Shown: one piece after another, positions 54,149 through 62,951 of the stretch
Layout of the letters: each line of letters opens with the position of its first letter
Position numbering within the stretch: the stretch's first letter is position 1
Assembly (NCBI RefSeq): GCF_016820495.1
Contig: NZ_JADHDU010000004.1
Location: 62,001 to 126,000, forward strand
Length of the DNA stretch: 64,000 nucleotides
Direction: 5' to 3'
From: Planococcus beigongshangi
GTDB taxonomy: Bacteria > Bacillota > Bacilli > Bacillales_A > Planococcaceae
Position numbers and translations under genes: made by a program
Notes under the pieces: model-generated
Database searches by the model: none
What the model was told of the DNA's origin: nothing
The model's input: the letters and a program-made list of their open reading frames with translations, nothing else

Positions 54149-54157
54149 AGTGAGAAA

Positions 54158-54188
54158 TGCCCTGGATCCGGTTTGGGATTCAGGGCAT
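54158..54188. terminator. Hairpin between convergent genes
   Basis: ATGCCCTG-ATCC pairs with GGAT-CAGGGCAT. T-runs are weak on both sides, so termination is plausible but not strong. Confidence 0.55.
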
Positions 54189-54194
54189 CAGCAT

Positions 54195-54497
54195 TCAATC
54201 CAGTTTTTCACGCAATTCAAGGTAATAATCCGCCACTTGCCCAGGCTGATATAAATCTGTACGATCGGTCGCGTAATTATGGATTACGGCAGGAAATTCC
54301 AGATCCATCTCAGGGACGCGGACGAGAAAATCATTTTTGTAAAGGAGTACCGCCACATCATGATACTCTTCGCTGGTGACTTTAAATGACAAGGAGATTT
54401 TTTGTGCATCGTTTGCATAACCGGGAACTATGACCCGTTCCGAGTTGAAATCAGTGGCCTCGATTTGTTTCTCATCTATCCATACAATTGTCTCCAC
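54195..54497 (-). CDS. Small conserved protein, YkvR/DUF3219-like
   Basis: 100 residues, soluble, beta-rich. KISLSFKVTSEEYHDVAVLLYK and the end QVADYYLELREKL follow my memory of B. subtilis YkvR (DUF3219), a protein of known fold and unknown role. The neighbouring ykvI-like gene upstream supports the Bacillus ykv-type context loosely. GTG at 54497 follows GAAAGGCGG at eight bases; ATG-like starts further up lack a site. Confidence 0.65.
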   Translation of the reverse strand: METIVWIDEKQIEATDFNSERVIVPGYANDAQKISLSFKVTSEEYHDVAVLLYKNDFLVRVPEMDLEFPAVIHNYATDRTDLYQPGQVADYYLELREKLD

Positions 54498-54541
54498 GGA
54501 AAAACCGCCTTTCAAAATTTCTTCACTTTGACTTTACCATG

Positions 54542-54582
54542 AAAAAACCGCCACATCCTAAAAAAAGGATTGGCGGTTTTTC
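54542..54582 (-). terminator. Terminator of the YkvI-like gene
   Basis: AAAACCGCCA-ATCCT pairs with AGGAT-TGGCGGTTTT, and the minus strand ends in T-rich sequence. Confidence 0.88.
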
Positions 54583-55642
54583 AGGCGGTCATTTTTTTCT
54601 CACGCGAATAACGGATGTTCGTCACCACTAGCGTAACGACAAGGAACAATCCGAGCAAACCGATGACCGGATAAAATTCGCTGACAAGGTCTTTGAATCC
54701 TCTGAAGCTGAGTGCATATGCGATTCCGACAACAGCAACAACCGTGATTCTGAAGCGTTTGGTGTTTTGTTCCGCAAAACGGGCCGTGAATGAAAACAGC
54801 ATACTGACAGCCGTATTGTAGATCATGGCGAATAAGATCAGTGAAACGAAGAAACCAAGGAATGGCGCAATATCGTTGGCTATCTGAAGAATGGGCATTT
54901 CCGCCTCACCGACACGGTCGATGGAAGAGAATATCGCCAAATGGTTTAGGATGATGAGAATGCCAAGTCCAAGCCCGCCGATCAATCCGCCGCGGGCAGC
55001 GACTTTTTCATCTTTCTCTGCGCCGCCCATGACAATCGACATGGAAGCGCCGACCGCTATATTAAATGATACATAGTTCACCGCTGAATAAAACCAATTG
55101 GATAAAGCGGAATCCGCTGATTTTGCAATCGGTTCCAATGCCGTGAATGTGGAGTCCATCGTCATCAGGCTGTATATGGCAAGACCGACAACTGTCAAAA
55201 TCAGAAACGGCGTGATGCTTCCGATAATCGCAATAACCTTTTGGATATTCAACATGATCGTTCCCATAACAAGCAAAGCCATCACGGTATTCCCATAAGC
55301 TGCCGGGAATCCGAATTGCTGAGAAAAGATGGAGCCTGCTCCCGCAATCATCACGACGCCGACGCCGAATAACGTCAGAATGATGATGGCATCCATGATG
55401 ATCCCGCCAATTCTTCCGCCCATGGTGTAAAGAGCATCTTTATGCGATGTGGTCTGCAGGCGGCTGCCTATTCTTGTTAAACTCATTCCCATATAAGCGA
55501 AAAGGGCAGTCGCTAATATTGCAGCAAAAATGCCGGGTATACCGAAACTTGTAAAATATTGCAGGATTTCCTGGCCGGATGCAAAGCCTGCTCCAACGAT
55601 GATTCCGATAAAAGCGCTTCCAATCTTCAAACTTCTAATCAT
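54581..55642 (-). CDS. YkvI-family membrane transporter-like protein
   Basis: 353 residues with ten or eleven membrane helices. The opening IGSAFIGIIVGAGFASGQEI is typical of the YkvI family, which is related in fold to amino-acid/polyamine (APC/LeuT-like) carriers. NYVSFNIAVGASMSIVMGGAE lies mid-protein. Substrate unknown. ATG follows CAGGGGGTACACC. It is transcribed toward the YkvR-like gene but separated from it by a terminator. Confidence 0.82.
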   Translation of the reverse strand: MIRSLKIGSAFIGIIVGAGFASGQEILQYFTSFGIPGIFAAILATALFAYMGMSLTRIGSRLQTTSHKDALYTMGGRIGGIIMDAIIILTLFGVGVVMIAGAGSIFSQQFGFPAAYGNTVMALLVMGTIMLNIQKVIAIIGSITPFLILTVVGLAIYSLMTMDSTFTALEPIAKSADSALSNWFYSAVNYVSFNIAVGASMSIVMGGAEKDEKVAARGGLIGGLGLGILIILNHLAIFSSIDRVGEAEMPILQIANDIAPFLGFFVSLILFAMIYNTAVSMLFSFTARFAEQNTKRFRITVVAVVGIAYALSFRGFKDLVSEFYPVIGLLGLFLVVTLVVTNIRYSREKKMTA

Positions 55643-55792
55643 GGTGTACCCCCTGGATGTGTTTGAGTCTGGAATGAAAACTTATTTAAATATAACAAAA
55701 AACAGGCACGTACGCAAAAATTCTTTTGAAAGATTTACAATAGTAAGTAAATGAAATTATATTAAGAACATAAAATGGAAGTTTTCTAAGTA

Positions 55793-55834
55793 AAAAGAAA
55801 AGCTGGCTGAAGCCGTTAGCGGCTTCAGCCAGTT
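55793..55834 (-). terminator. Terminator of the YflT-like gene
   Basis: AGCTGGCTGAAGCCG pairs with CGGCTTCAGCCAGTT around TTAG; on the minus strand it ends in TTTTCTTTTTA. Confidence 0.9.
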
Positions 55835-55846
55835 CTCATGAGATTC

Positions 55847-56173
55847 TTATTGATTTTTATTGGCAATGATAACCAGTTTTCCTTTGTCGAGTTCTTCTTC
55901 GTATTCTTCTGCTTCCTGTGTCGTTAAGCCGGCACTTGCCATTTTCGCGCGCAATTCATCACCGCGAGAGCTGGTCATATTCTTCATGCTGTCCAGGAAA
56001 CCTTGTTCCTTCATCCCGACGCTTTCAGTATCGAGTGCATCCGTTACATGCTTTTGGCGTTTTTTATCATGAGCGAAAATGTAAATGTCATCGTGCGTGT
56101 ACCCTTGTGATTCTAATTTGTCGATTTCTTCTTTAGCCTGGATTGCGTTTTCAACTGTCATTTTAATAGTCAA
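55847..56173 (-). CDS. General stress protein, YflT domain (GSP17M-like)
   Basis: 108 residues, acidic and soluble. The N-terminal VENAIQAKEEIDKLESQGY and DDIYIFAHDKK match the heat-induced stress protein YflT domain; the C-terminus is helical and rich in Glu. Bacillus members are SigB-controlled with unknown biochemical role. The start is TTG at 56173 with GGGAGGG seven bases ahead; the ATG four codons later is possible. A SigB-like promoter candidate lies at 56211-56236. Confidence 0.83.
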   Translation of the reverse strand: MTIKMTVENAIQAKEEIDKLESQGYTHDDIYIFAHDKKRQKHVTDALDTESVGMKEQGFLDSMKNMTSSRGDELRAKMASAGLTTQEAEEYEEELDKGKLVIIANKNQ

Positions 56174-56210
56174 AATTAATCCCTCCCAAATTTTCTATCC
56201 ACTACTATGT

Positions 56211-56236
56211 TTACCACGATCTTCTGCTCTTCAAAC
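56211..56236 (-). promoter_or_regulatory. Possible SigB promoter of the YflT-like gene
   Basis: On the minus strand GTTTGA (56236-56231) is followed after 13-14 bases by GTGGTAA, near the SigB pattern GTTTAA-N12-15-GGGTAT. It lies about 40 bases before the start. The match is imperfect; support comes mainly from the gene being a stress protein. Confidence 0.4.
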
Positions 56237-56296
56237 AAGTGGCTGCTGGGGGATTGCGTTATACTGAAGAAAAATAGACGGAATGGAGCGATGGAG

Positions 56297-57031
56297 ATGA
56301 ACATTACACCTATTGGCATTTGGGGAGGCTATCCCAATAAAAATGAAGCGACCTCCTCATTTTTAATCGAACAGGACGGTTTCCGCTGCTTGGTCGACTG
56401 CGGCAGCGGGGTACTTGCCGCGCTGCAGAATTATATGAAACTGAGTGAACTGGATGCGGTGATCATCACTCATTATCATCCGGATCATGTGGCGGACATC
56501 GGCGTCTTGCAGCATGCCGCGATGGTGGGCATGCAATTGAAGGAATGGGAGACGCCGCTGCCCATCTATGCGCATAACCGGGATGCCGCCGGTTTTGCAA
56601 ATCTTTCCTATAAGGGAGTCACGGTAGGCAGGGAGCTGCATGTCGATACTCCCGTCCAGCTTGGGCCATGGGAAGTTTCATTTTGTGAAACGGTCCATCC
56701 GGTTTATTGTCTGGCATTGAGATTTACTTCAAACGGAAAAAGCGCTGTATTTACAGCTGATACGGCATGGAAAGACGAACTTGTCGAGTTTTCGGCAGGC
56801 GCTGATTTCATCGCGGCCGAATCGAATCTGTATGAGAAATATGTCGGGATCATCCAAGGGCATATGAGCGGCCGGCAAGCAGGGGAACTTGCGGAGCAGG
56901 CAGGTGTGAAAAGGATGGTGTTGACGCATCTCCCGCAATACGGGGACCTGGAAGAAATTCTGGAATCAGCGAAAAACGCCTATACAGGGCCGCTTGAATT
57001 CGCTCAAATCGGCAAAACCTATAATATCTGA
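56297..57031 (+). CDS. Metallo-beta-lactamase-fold hydrolase, YhfI-like
   Basis: About 244 residues. RNase Z-like MBL fold: the metal motif THYHPDHVADIG (~residue 55), His in ETVHPVYCLALRF (~135), Asp in VFTADTAWKD (~154), and the late His in GHMSGRQAGELAEQ and LTHLPQYG. B. subtilis YhfI is the closest family I recall; it is uncharacterised. Cytosolic. GGAG occurs nine bases before ATG at 56297; ATG two codons earlier is too close to the site. Single gene. Confidence 0.85.
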   Translation: MNITPIGIWGGYPNKNEATSSFLIEQDGFRCLVDCGSGVLAALQNYMKLSELDAVIITHYHPDHVADIGVLQHAAMVGMQLKEWETPLPIYAHNRDAAGFANLSYKGVTVGRELHVDTPVQLGPWEVSFCETVHPVYCLALRFTSNGKSAVFTADTAWKDELVEFSAGADFIAAESNLYEKYVGIIQGHMSGRQAGELAEQAGVKRMVLTHLPQYGDLEEILESAKNAYTGPLEFAQIGKTYNI

Positions 57032-57138
57032 AATAGCGGTTGAAAATCCTTTCGAAAATTTTACCAGGAACGTGTTTTCCTTTTCATAAAAAAAGGGAAG
57101 CTATTAATAGGTAGAAAATGAAAGGGGCCTGGATTATT

Positions 57139-58125
57139 ATGAGAGAATTATTCGGCTTGATGAAATTCGGAGCCAAATCAGCTTTATGGGCAGCAATTAT
57201 AAATACGGTTCTTGGCATTATTAAAACAGCTGCCTATCTGATTACAGGGAATGTGGCCATGTTCGCCGAGATGATGCACAGTTTCGGCGACGCGGCCAAT
57301 CAGTTTTTCGTATTTATCGGTTCCGGGCTCAGCAAGAAGAAGCCAACCGACCGCTTTCCGGGAGGTTTTGGCCGATTGGTCAATCTGGTCCTTTTGGGAG
57401 CTGTCCTGATTGTTGGTATTCTGGCTTATGAAACGATTGTGGAAGGGATCCACCATATCCGATCGGGCGCACATTCCGAAGATTGGTTCTGGCTGAATGT
57501 CGGCGTGCTGGGGGTGGCGATCGTACTGGAGATGTTCGTGTTGCATAAAGCGATGAAAGAAATCACGCATACGCTTCCGAAAGAACAGACAAAAGGGCTG
57601 AAAATTTTCCCTGCGGCTTTTAAAAATGTGAAATACGCCAACCCTGCTACAAAGCTTGTATTTTTAGAGGATATGGTTGCAGTAGGAGGCGCAGTTCTTG
57701 CGTTGGTTGCCATCGTCATCGCCACGTTCACACCGTTCCACAGTGCGACAGGCTATGCATCGGTCATCATCGGGATCATGCTGGTCGTCGTTGTCGGGCG
57801 CATCTTCCTGGATAATGCTGCTGGCGTTCTCGGAGTGGCCGATCTCGAGATGCAGGAGCGTATGGGCAATGAAATTATGAAACATCCCCGCATCCACGAT
57901 ATACAGGATCTCGATGTCATCCGTGAAGGCGACGATCTGCACGTGGAATTGAAAGTTGAAGTCGAAGCCGATATGACAGTCAAAGAAGCAGACGAAATCC
58001 GTGATTTCATTGCTGAGGAGATCAAGAAACGCGTACCGAATGTCACGGACATCATCATTGAGTTCGACCAAGTCGATGAAATCGTTCACTGGCAAAAGGT
58101 GGTCATTAAGAAACCGACGGAATAA
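57139..58125 (+). CDS. Cation diffusion facilitator transporter
   Basis: About 328 residues with six membrane helices and a C-terminal cytoplasmic ferredoxin-like domain (IHDIQDLDVIREGDDLHVEL). Helix 2 has the metal pair HxxxD (MMHSFGDAANQ). Helix 5 reads VFLEDMVAVGGA, without the second canonical HxxxD, a pattern I connect with the SLC30A9-like branch. The family exports Zn2+, Mn2+ or Fe2+ against protons. ATG at 57139 follows AAAGGGGCC; ATG at 57118 lacks a site. The next gene starts 14 bases after its stop, so an operon is likely. Confidence 0.87.
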   Translation: MRELFGLMKFGAKSALWAAIINTVLGIIKTAAYLITGNVAMFAEMMHSFGDAANQFFVFIGSGLSKKKPTDRFPGGFGRLVNLVLLGAVLIVGILAYETIVEGIHHIRSGAHSEDWFWLNVGVLGVAIVLEMFVLHKAMKEITHTLPKEQTKGLKIFPAAFKNVKYANPATKLVFLEDMVAVGGAVLALVAIVIATFTPFHSATGYASVIIGIMLVVVVGRIFLDNAAGVLGVADLEMQERMGNEIMKHPRIHDIQDLDVIREGDDLHVELKVEVEADMTVKEADEIRDFIAEEIKKRVPNVTDIIIEFDQVDEIVHWQKVVIKKPTE

Positions 58126-58139
58126 ATGGAGGGATTGTC

Positions 58140-58784
58140 TTGAAAATCGGAATTATCGGAGCTACAGGAAAAGCCGGAAGTCTGATTATGAAGGAAGCGA
58201 AATCCAGAGGGCACGAAGTGACGGCGATCGTCCGGGACGCCCAGAGGCTTACGAATGAAAAAGATGTCGCTGTGCTGGAAAAGGATATCTTCGATCTCGA
58301 GGCCGATGACCTGAAACAATTTGATGCCGTCGTCAATGCTTTCGGTGTGCCTCCTGAAAAAGCGGTCCAGCATGTGGAGGCAGGCCGGACGCTCATCGAT
58401 GCGTTGAAAGGTGCTAAAGACACCAGACTTCTGGTAGTCGGCGGAGCAGGGAGCCTGTTTGTCGATGAGGCGAAAACTACCCGCCTGAATGAAACGCCTG
58501 AGTTTCCGGAAGCTTTTAAAGCCATCGCATTAAACCAGTCCCAGAACTTATCTGACCTTGAACAGTCGGAAGGCATCCGCTGGACATTCCTTAGCCCGGC
58601 GGCATTTTTTGATCCAGAAGGCAAGCGCACCGGTAAATACCAGATTGGCGAGGACGCCTTTCTGGTGAATAGGAAAGGGAAAAGCTATATCAGTTATGCG
58701 GATTACGCGATTGCCATGGTCGATGAAATCGAAAATGGCTGGCATATCAATAAACGCTTTACGGTTGCAGGGGAAAAGGAATGA
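58140..58784 (+). CDS. NAD(P)H-binding oxidoreductase, YwnB-like
   Basis: 214 residues, atypical SDR. It has the cofactor loop IGIIGATGKAGSLIMKEA, then DAVVNAFGVPPE, LLVVGGAGSLFVDE, and WTFLSPAAFFDPEG near residue 150. B. subtilis YwnB and its relatives have this exact layout; the substrate is unknown. The start is TTG at 58140 with GGAGGG seven bases ahead. Probably cotranscribed with the CDF transporter. The 124-bp tandem repeat begins nine bases after its stop. Confidence 0.87.
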   Translation: MKIGIIGATGKAGSLIMKEAKSRGHEVTAIVRDAQRLTNEKDVAVLEKDIFDLEADDLKQFDAVVNAFGVPPEKAVQHVEAGRTLIDALKGAKDTRLLVVGGAGSLFVDEAKTTRLNETPEFPEAFKAIALNQSQNLSDLEQSEGIRWTFLSPAAFFDPEGKRTGKYQIGEDAFLVNRKGKSYISYADYAIAMVDEIENGWHINKRFTVAGEKE

Positions 58785-58792
58785 CCATTGAA

Positions 58793-59553
58793 CGGGTGCC
58801 GTCGCTTTTCTATTGTCCAGACTCCAACTGGCCAACTCCTCGGACTTAAGCCGCCCTTCCTGCGCGGCCGAAAAGACGCCGCTTCGCTATTCTGTCTTAT
58901 GCCTATCAGAGCTAAGCGGGTGCCGTCGCTTTTCTATTGTCCAGACTCCAACTGGCCAACTCCTCGGACTTAAGCCGCCCTTCCTGCGCGGCCGAAAAGA
59001 CGCCGCTTCGCTATTCTGTCTTATGCCTATCAGAGCTAAGCGGGTGCCGTCGCTTTTCTATTGTCCAGACTCCAACTGGCCAACTCCTCGGACTTAAGCC
59101 GCCCTTCCTGCGCGGCCGAAAAGACGCCGCTTCGCTATTCTGTCTTATGCCTATCAGAGCTAAGCGGGTGCCGTCGCTTTTCTATTGTCCAGACTCCAAC
59201 TGGCCAACTCCTCGGACTTAAGCCGCCCTTCCTGCGCGGCCGAAAAGACGCCGCTTCGCTATTCTGTCTTATGCCTATCAGAGCTAAGCGGGTGCCGTCG
59301 CTTTTCTATTGTCCAGACTCCAACTGGCCAACTCCTCGGACTTAAGCCGCCCTTCCTGCGCGGCCGAAAAGACGCCGCTTCGGAAGTTTATCTTAAATCT
59401 GTCGGAGCTGAACGGCCGTTGTCGCTTTTCTATTGTCCAGGCTCCGGCGACCCAGCTCTTCGGGTCATAAGCCAGCCCAGCTATGCGGCAAAGGGCGCCG
59501 CTTCGCTATTCTGTCTTATGCCTATCAGAGCTAAGCGGGTGCCGTCGCTTTTC
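58793..59553. repeat. 124-bp tandem repeat array
   Basis: Units begin (CGGGTGCCGTCGC) at 58793, 58917, 59041, 59165 and 59289. The first four appear identical, the fifth departs after 59383, a sixth diverged unit starts at 59413, and a partial one ends near 59553. Each unit has GTCCAGACTCC, a GCGGC/GCCGC hairpin and CTTATGCC. The frames it contains only reflect the repeat and have no ribosome-binding site. The unit resembles a hairpin repeat common in Bacillaceae intergenic DNA. The array fills 58785-59646 together with a short promoter region. Confidence 0.92.
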
Positions 59554-59646
59554 CAATTGCCATTAAACGTTCACCTTCATCTCTTCAGGGCATTAAAGAA
59601 TCATGTATAATGAAATGAAACTTGAAGATAAAGGTGGGTAAACACG

Positions 59647-59910
59647 ATGGAATTTCTTTACTTTCCAGAAGATAAGTCTGAGTATATCCCCGGTATTATC
59701 TCCGTAATTGTTATCTTCATTCTATCCATGCTTATCATCTGGCTGCTGGTCAAAGCTTCAAAAAAACAGGTTAAGCAAATGGGTGAACAGGAGTATTATA
59801 TTGATTACGACACGAAAAACAGCGAGGATCCGCTGTCTATAGATAGTACGCCGGGTAAAGATGAAGTGGAGCACACTTCTGATAATAAGAACGACAAAAA
59901 AGAGTCCTGA
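59647..59910 (+). CDS. Small single-pass membrane protein
   Basis: 87 residues. There is a short N-terminus, one membrane helix (YIPGIISVIVIFILSMLIIW, ~13-32), then a charged, probably cytoplasmic tail ending in Asn/Lys/Glu. I recognise no family; such proteins occur next to pepF in no pattern I know. AAAGGTGGGTAAACACG precedes ATG at usable distance. It is the first gene after the tandem repeat and ends at a strong terminator shared with pepF. Confidence 0.65.
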   Translation: MEFLYFPEDKSEYIPGIISVIVIFILSMLIIWLLVKASKKQVKQMGEQEYYIDYDTKNSEDPLSIDSTPGKDEVEHTSDNKNDKKES

Positions 59911-59931
59911 AGAAATTCAGGACTCTTTTTA
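59897..59931. terminator. Bidirectional terminator
   Basis: AAAAGAGTCCTGA pairs with TCAGGACTCTTTT around six bases, with A before and T after. It lies between the small membrane gene (+) and pepF (-). Confidence 0.92.
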
Positions 59932-59946
59932 TATTGCGGAATGAAA

Positions 59947-61758
59947 TTAATTACCTTCAATTTCCTCTGTCAATTTTTCCAGTTCATCAATCAGTTCGCC
60001 GATATAAGCGATAGTATCGCGGAGCGGCTGGTCGGTCGTGATGTCGATACCGGCCATTTTCGACAGTTCCACCGGTGATTTCGTTCCGCCGGCTTTCAAT
60101 ACTTCCAGCCATTCATCGACAGCTGGCTGCCCTTCTTCAAGGATGCGTTTCGACACTTGCGTGGAAATAGTCAGCCCCGCGCTGTAAGTGTACGGATACA
60201 AGCCCATGTAATAATGTGGCTGGCGCATCCACGTCAGCTCGGCACCTTCATTGATATCCACCGCGTCTCCCCAGAATTCTTCGAGCACACCGCGCTTCAG
60301 GTTATTCAGAATGCCGGCATTGACGCTCTGCCCGGAATCGATGCGCTCGTATACTTTACGCTGATAAGCCGCTTCCAGCAGATGCGTCACGAAATTATGG
60401 TAATACGTGCGGGCGACAATCGATGAGATGACCCAGCGTTTGAATTTCGGATCTTTCGAATTCGACAGCAGGTGATTGGCGACGAGCATTTCGTTCATTG
60501 TCGAAGGCGCTTCGATGAAGTACAGCGAAGGACGCGCGTTGAACACATTCTGTTCGCGGTTCGCGTTGTAGAAATGGCCGGCGTGCCCAAGCTCATGTGC
60601 CAGGACAAACACTTCGTTCATGCGGCCGGTCCAGGAAATCAGGATATACGGGTGGTTGCCGTAAGGGCTCGAACAGAAAGCCCCAGTCGATTTTCCTTTA
60701 TTCTGCGCAAAATCAATCCAGCGTTCCGAGTAGGAACGTTCAATCATTTCCAAATAATCTTCGCCCATGATGCCGAGTGCGTCATTGATGTATTTCTTCG
60801 ATTCTTCGACTGTGATTTCAGGCTCGTATGTCGGATCCAGTGAAATCTTCAGATCAGCAAAAGTCATTTTTTCAAGGCCATGCGCTTTTTGCAGCAGTTT
60901 TGCATATTTGCGCATATGCGGTGCCAATTCACTTGTGATCAGGTCGATTTGGCGGTTGTACAGGGAACGGTCCACTTCCTGATTGAACAGGAGGTAATCG
61001 AAAATCGACTCGTAGCCGCGCAGGTCGGATGTGGTTTTTTCCATCTGCAGCTGCATATCATATGTTTTTGCAGTCGTATGCTGATAGTCTTTCAATTTTG
61101 CGGAAAATGCATCAAAGGCAGCGCGTCGTTTCCCTGTATCCGTTTCCGCTTCCCAGTCGCCTTCAAACGATACATAGCTGAGTGGGTAGCTCTCGCCGTC
61201 CACTTCGAAATCCTCGAACGACATGTCGACCATTTTCGTCGTATTATAAAGTCCGTAAGGCGCGTTGAATGTTGATGAATAGGCGGCGAGTGTTTTTTCG
61301 ACTTCGGGATGCAATTGGTGTTTTTTTCTGCGGATCAATTTTTCCAGATAGACCTTGAATTCATCTGAATCTTTCATTGCCTGCACCAGTGTCTCTTCGG
61401 GCAATGCCAGCAATTCACTTGTTACGAATGACAGTGTGCTGTTCACTTTTGCGGCAGCCGAACCGAATGTGCTCGACAGCATCTGAGCATCATTGTCCGT
61501 TTGATCTGTACTGATTTTCAGGCTTGCATATGTACCGATTGGAACAAATTTTTCAGTGAGTTCCGCGTAGGCTTCCAATAATTCGATGACTGAAGCGGCA
61601 TCTTCCGTTTTGCCTTTATAATTCACTTCAAAAGTATCGACTTCCTGCTGGAGCGACCCTAAGCTTTCATGGAAGGCTTCGTCTGATGCAAATAAAGACT
61701 GTAAATCCCAAGTTTCTTCAACATTCACTTCTGAGCGTGCGGGTAAACTTTTAACCAT
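59947..61758 (-). CDS. pepF: Oligoendopeptidase F
   Basis: 603 residues, M3B metallopeptidase. The zinc motif HELGH starts at His388 (VLAHELGHAGHFYN), with the third ligand Glu further on in FIEAPSTMNEMLVA. The long helical N-terminal half is typical of the family, and DDNLSS-like loops are absent as in other PepF. It is a cytosolic enzyme cutting peptides of about 7-17 residues; in Bacillus it can degrade signalling peptides. ATG at 61758, with GAGGAGAGATAGAT ahead. Single gene. Confidence 0.95.
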   Translation of the reverse strand: MVKSLPARSEVNVEETWDLQSLFASDEAFHESLGSLQQEVDTFEVNYKGKTEDAASVIELLEAYAELTEKFVPIGTYASLKISTDQTDNDAQMLSSTFGSAAAKVNSTLSFVTSELLALPEETLVQAMKDSDEFKVYLEKLIRRKKHQLHPEVEKTLAAYSSTFNAPYGLYNTTKMVDMSFEDFEVDGESYPLSYVSFEGDWEAETDTGKRRAAFDAFSAKLKDYQHTTAKTYDMQLQMEKTTSDLRGYESIFDYLLFNQEVDRSLYNRQIDLITSELAPHMRKYAKLLQKAHGLEKMTFADLKISLDPTYEPEITVEESKKYINDALGIMGEDYLEMIERSYSERWIDFAQNKGKSTGAFCSSPYGNHPYILISWTGRMNEVFVLAHELGHAGHFYNANREQNVFNARPSLYFIEAPSTMNEMLVANHLLSNSKDPKFKRWVISSIVARTYYHNFVTHLLEAAYQRKVYERIDSGQSVNAGILNNLKRGVLEEFWGDAVDINEGAELTWMRQPHYYMGLYPYTYSAGLTISTQVSKRILEEGQPAVDEWLEVLKAGGTKSPVELSKMAGIDITTDQPLRDTIAYIGELIDELEKLTEEIEGN

Positions 61759-62450
61759 TTATCTATCTCTCCTCTTTTATTACGGGTATCGAACTATTCC
61801 AAGTATAGCGGGCAAGGAGAAAAAAGTAAAAAGGATTTATCGAATAAATTAAAAAATTCGAATAAAAAGAGGTTTAAATTTAAAATGTGCGTGGTATATA
61901 AAAGATACAAGGCGGAACCACCGTAGGGAGAAACGAGTAAGCAGAATCTTAGCTTATAATCGCCTCCAGACGAGGACATGCACAGCCTTGGCGGAAAATT
62001 TGCTTTACTGGCGATTGTTTTCTCGTCGGGTACCACCGTTTGCAGAGTTTTAAAAGAAAGTGCTCCAAACGAAGATTGGTAAGTTTTTTGTGTAAGTGCA
62101 ACTGAATATCTGACTGCAGAACATCGGATTCGCTGTGAGGTATATGCGAGTAAATCTAAAGATGCAGACAGAACAAGAAGCTGTATTGACGGGATTTGAA
62201 CATTCGTCAACCTTTATTAAGAATGTAGAAGTATGAATAACAAATTTTCCGCGTGCACTAACTCCTCTGAGAGTGGAGGAGTTGCAACAGGGAAAAGCGC
62301 AGCCTGATGAAAAGGGCTGCGCTTTTTCTGTGTGTTCATTTACAGAAAATCCTGCCAAGAATAAATTCAGAAAATTGACGGTAATCAGCATAATGCTATG
62401 TTAAAATAAAGGCATTACAAGCAAAATTCACCGGAGAAAGAGGGAATAAG
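61759..62450. other. 690-bp region without a convincing gene
   Basis: After the pepF promoter region, no open frame has a family match. A 34-codon plus-strand frame (61978-62082, with LLAIVFSSGTTVC inside) has only a weak site. Another of 30 codons starts at 62147. A hairpin ACTCCTC/GAGGAGT lies at about 62260-62283, and a strong terminator stands at 62293-62327 with no gene to end. The region may be a decayed gene or encode a small RNA. Confidence 0.4.
62293..62327 (+). terminator. Orphan strong terminator
   Basis: AAAAGCGCAGCC pairs with GGCTGCGCTTTT around ten bases, then T. No recognised plus-strand gene lies upstream within 2 kb, because pepF runs the other way. Confidence 0.85.
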
Positions 62451-62930
62451 ATGAATGAGACGACTAGTACAGCAATCCAGGATGAATACGCGGAAGAGTT
62501 TGCGCATTGTTACGGCTGTGGCCGTTTGAATGAAGAGGGGCATCACTTCCGGACTGTTTGGCAGGGGGAGAAGACGTATACCGAATATAACCCGTCGGAT
62601 GCACATACTGCGATTCCCGGTTTTGTCTACGGCGGAGTCATCGCTTCGTTGGTGGATTGCCACGGTACCGGTTCAGCGTCGCTGGCTTTGCACCGGAAGA
62701 ATGGATTTGAACCGGGCAGTGGTGAGGAGCCGCCGCGTTTTGTGACGGCTTCCCTGCATGTTGATTATCTGAAGCCGACTCCGCAGGGCGTCACGTTAAA
62801 AGCTGCAGGTGCAGTGGAAGAGATCCATCCGAAGAAATTCAAGGTGACTGTCGAAGTCACTGCGGACGGCGTGGTGTGTGCAACAGGAACAGTGGTTGCC
62901 GTCGTTATGCCGTCCTCATTTGGAAAATAG
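62451..62930 (+). CDS. Hotdog-fold thioesterase, PaaI family
   Basis: 159 residues. The N-terminal HCYGCGRLNEEGHHF is the CxxCG...N-x-x-G-L-like opening common in one PaaI branch. The substrate loop is IPGFVYGGVIASLVDCHGTG, with Asp where many have Glu or Asp. The C-terminus repeats beta strands (FKVTVEVTADGVVCATGTVV). It probably hydrolyses an acyl-CoA; the substrate is unknown. GGAGAAAGAGG precedes ATG. The next gene begins 22 bases after the stop. Confidence 0.82.
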   Translation: MNETTSTAIQDEYAEEFAHCYGCGRLNEEGHHFRTVWQGEKTYTEYNPSDAHTAIPGFVYGGVIASLVDCHGTGSASLALHRKNGFEPGSGEEPPRFVTASLHVDYLKPTPQGVTLKAAGAVEEIHPKKFKVTVEVTADGVVCATGTVVAVVMPSSFGK

Positions 62931-62951
62931 AATTCCAAAGGGGCTGGGAAA

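Noticed and set aside
58813..59610. Four identical 94-codon frames and a 141-codon frame
   Set aside because: They are the same frame of the 124-bp tandem unit read repeatedly, with no start signals; a product of repetition, not a gene family.
61794..62391. 138- and 113-codon minus-strand frames upstream of pepF
   Set aside because: Composition is Cys/Ser/Phe-rich without domain or site, they overlap each other, and the orphan terminator runs through one.
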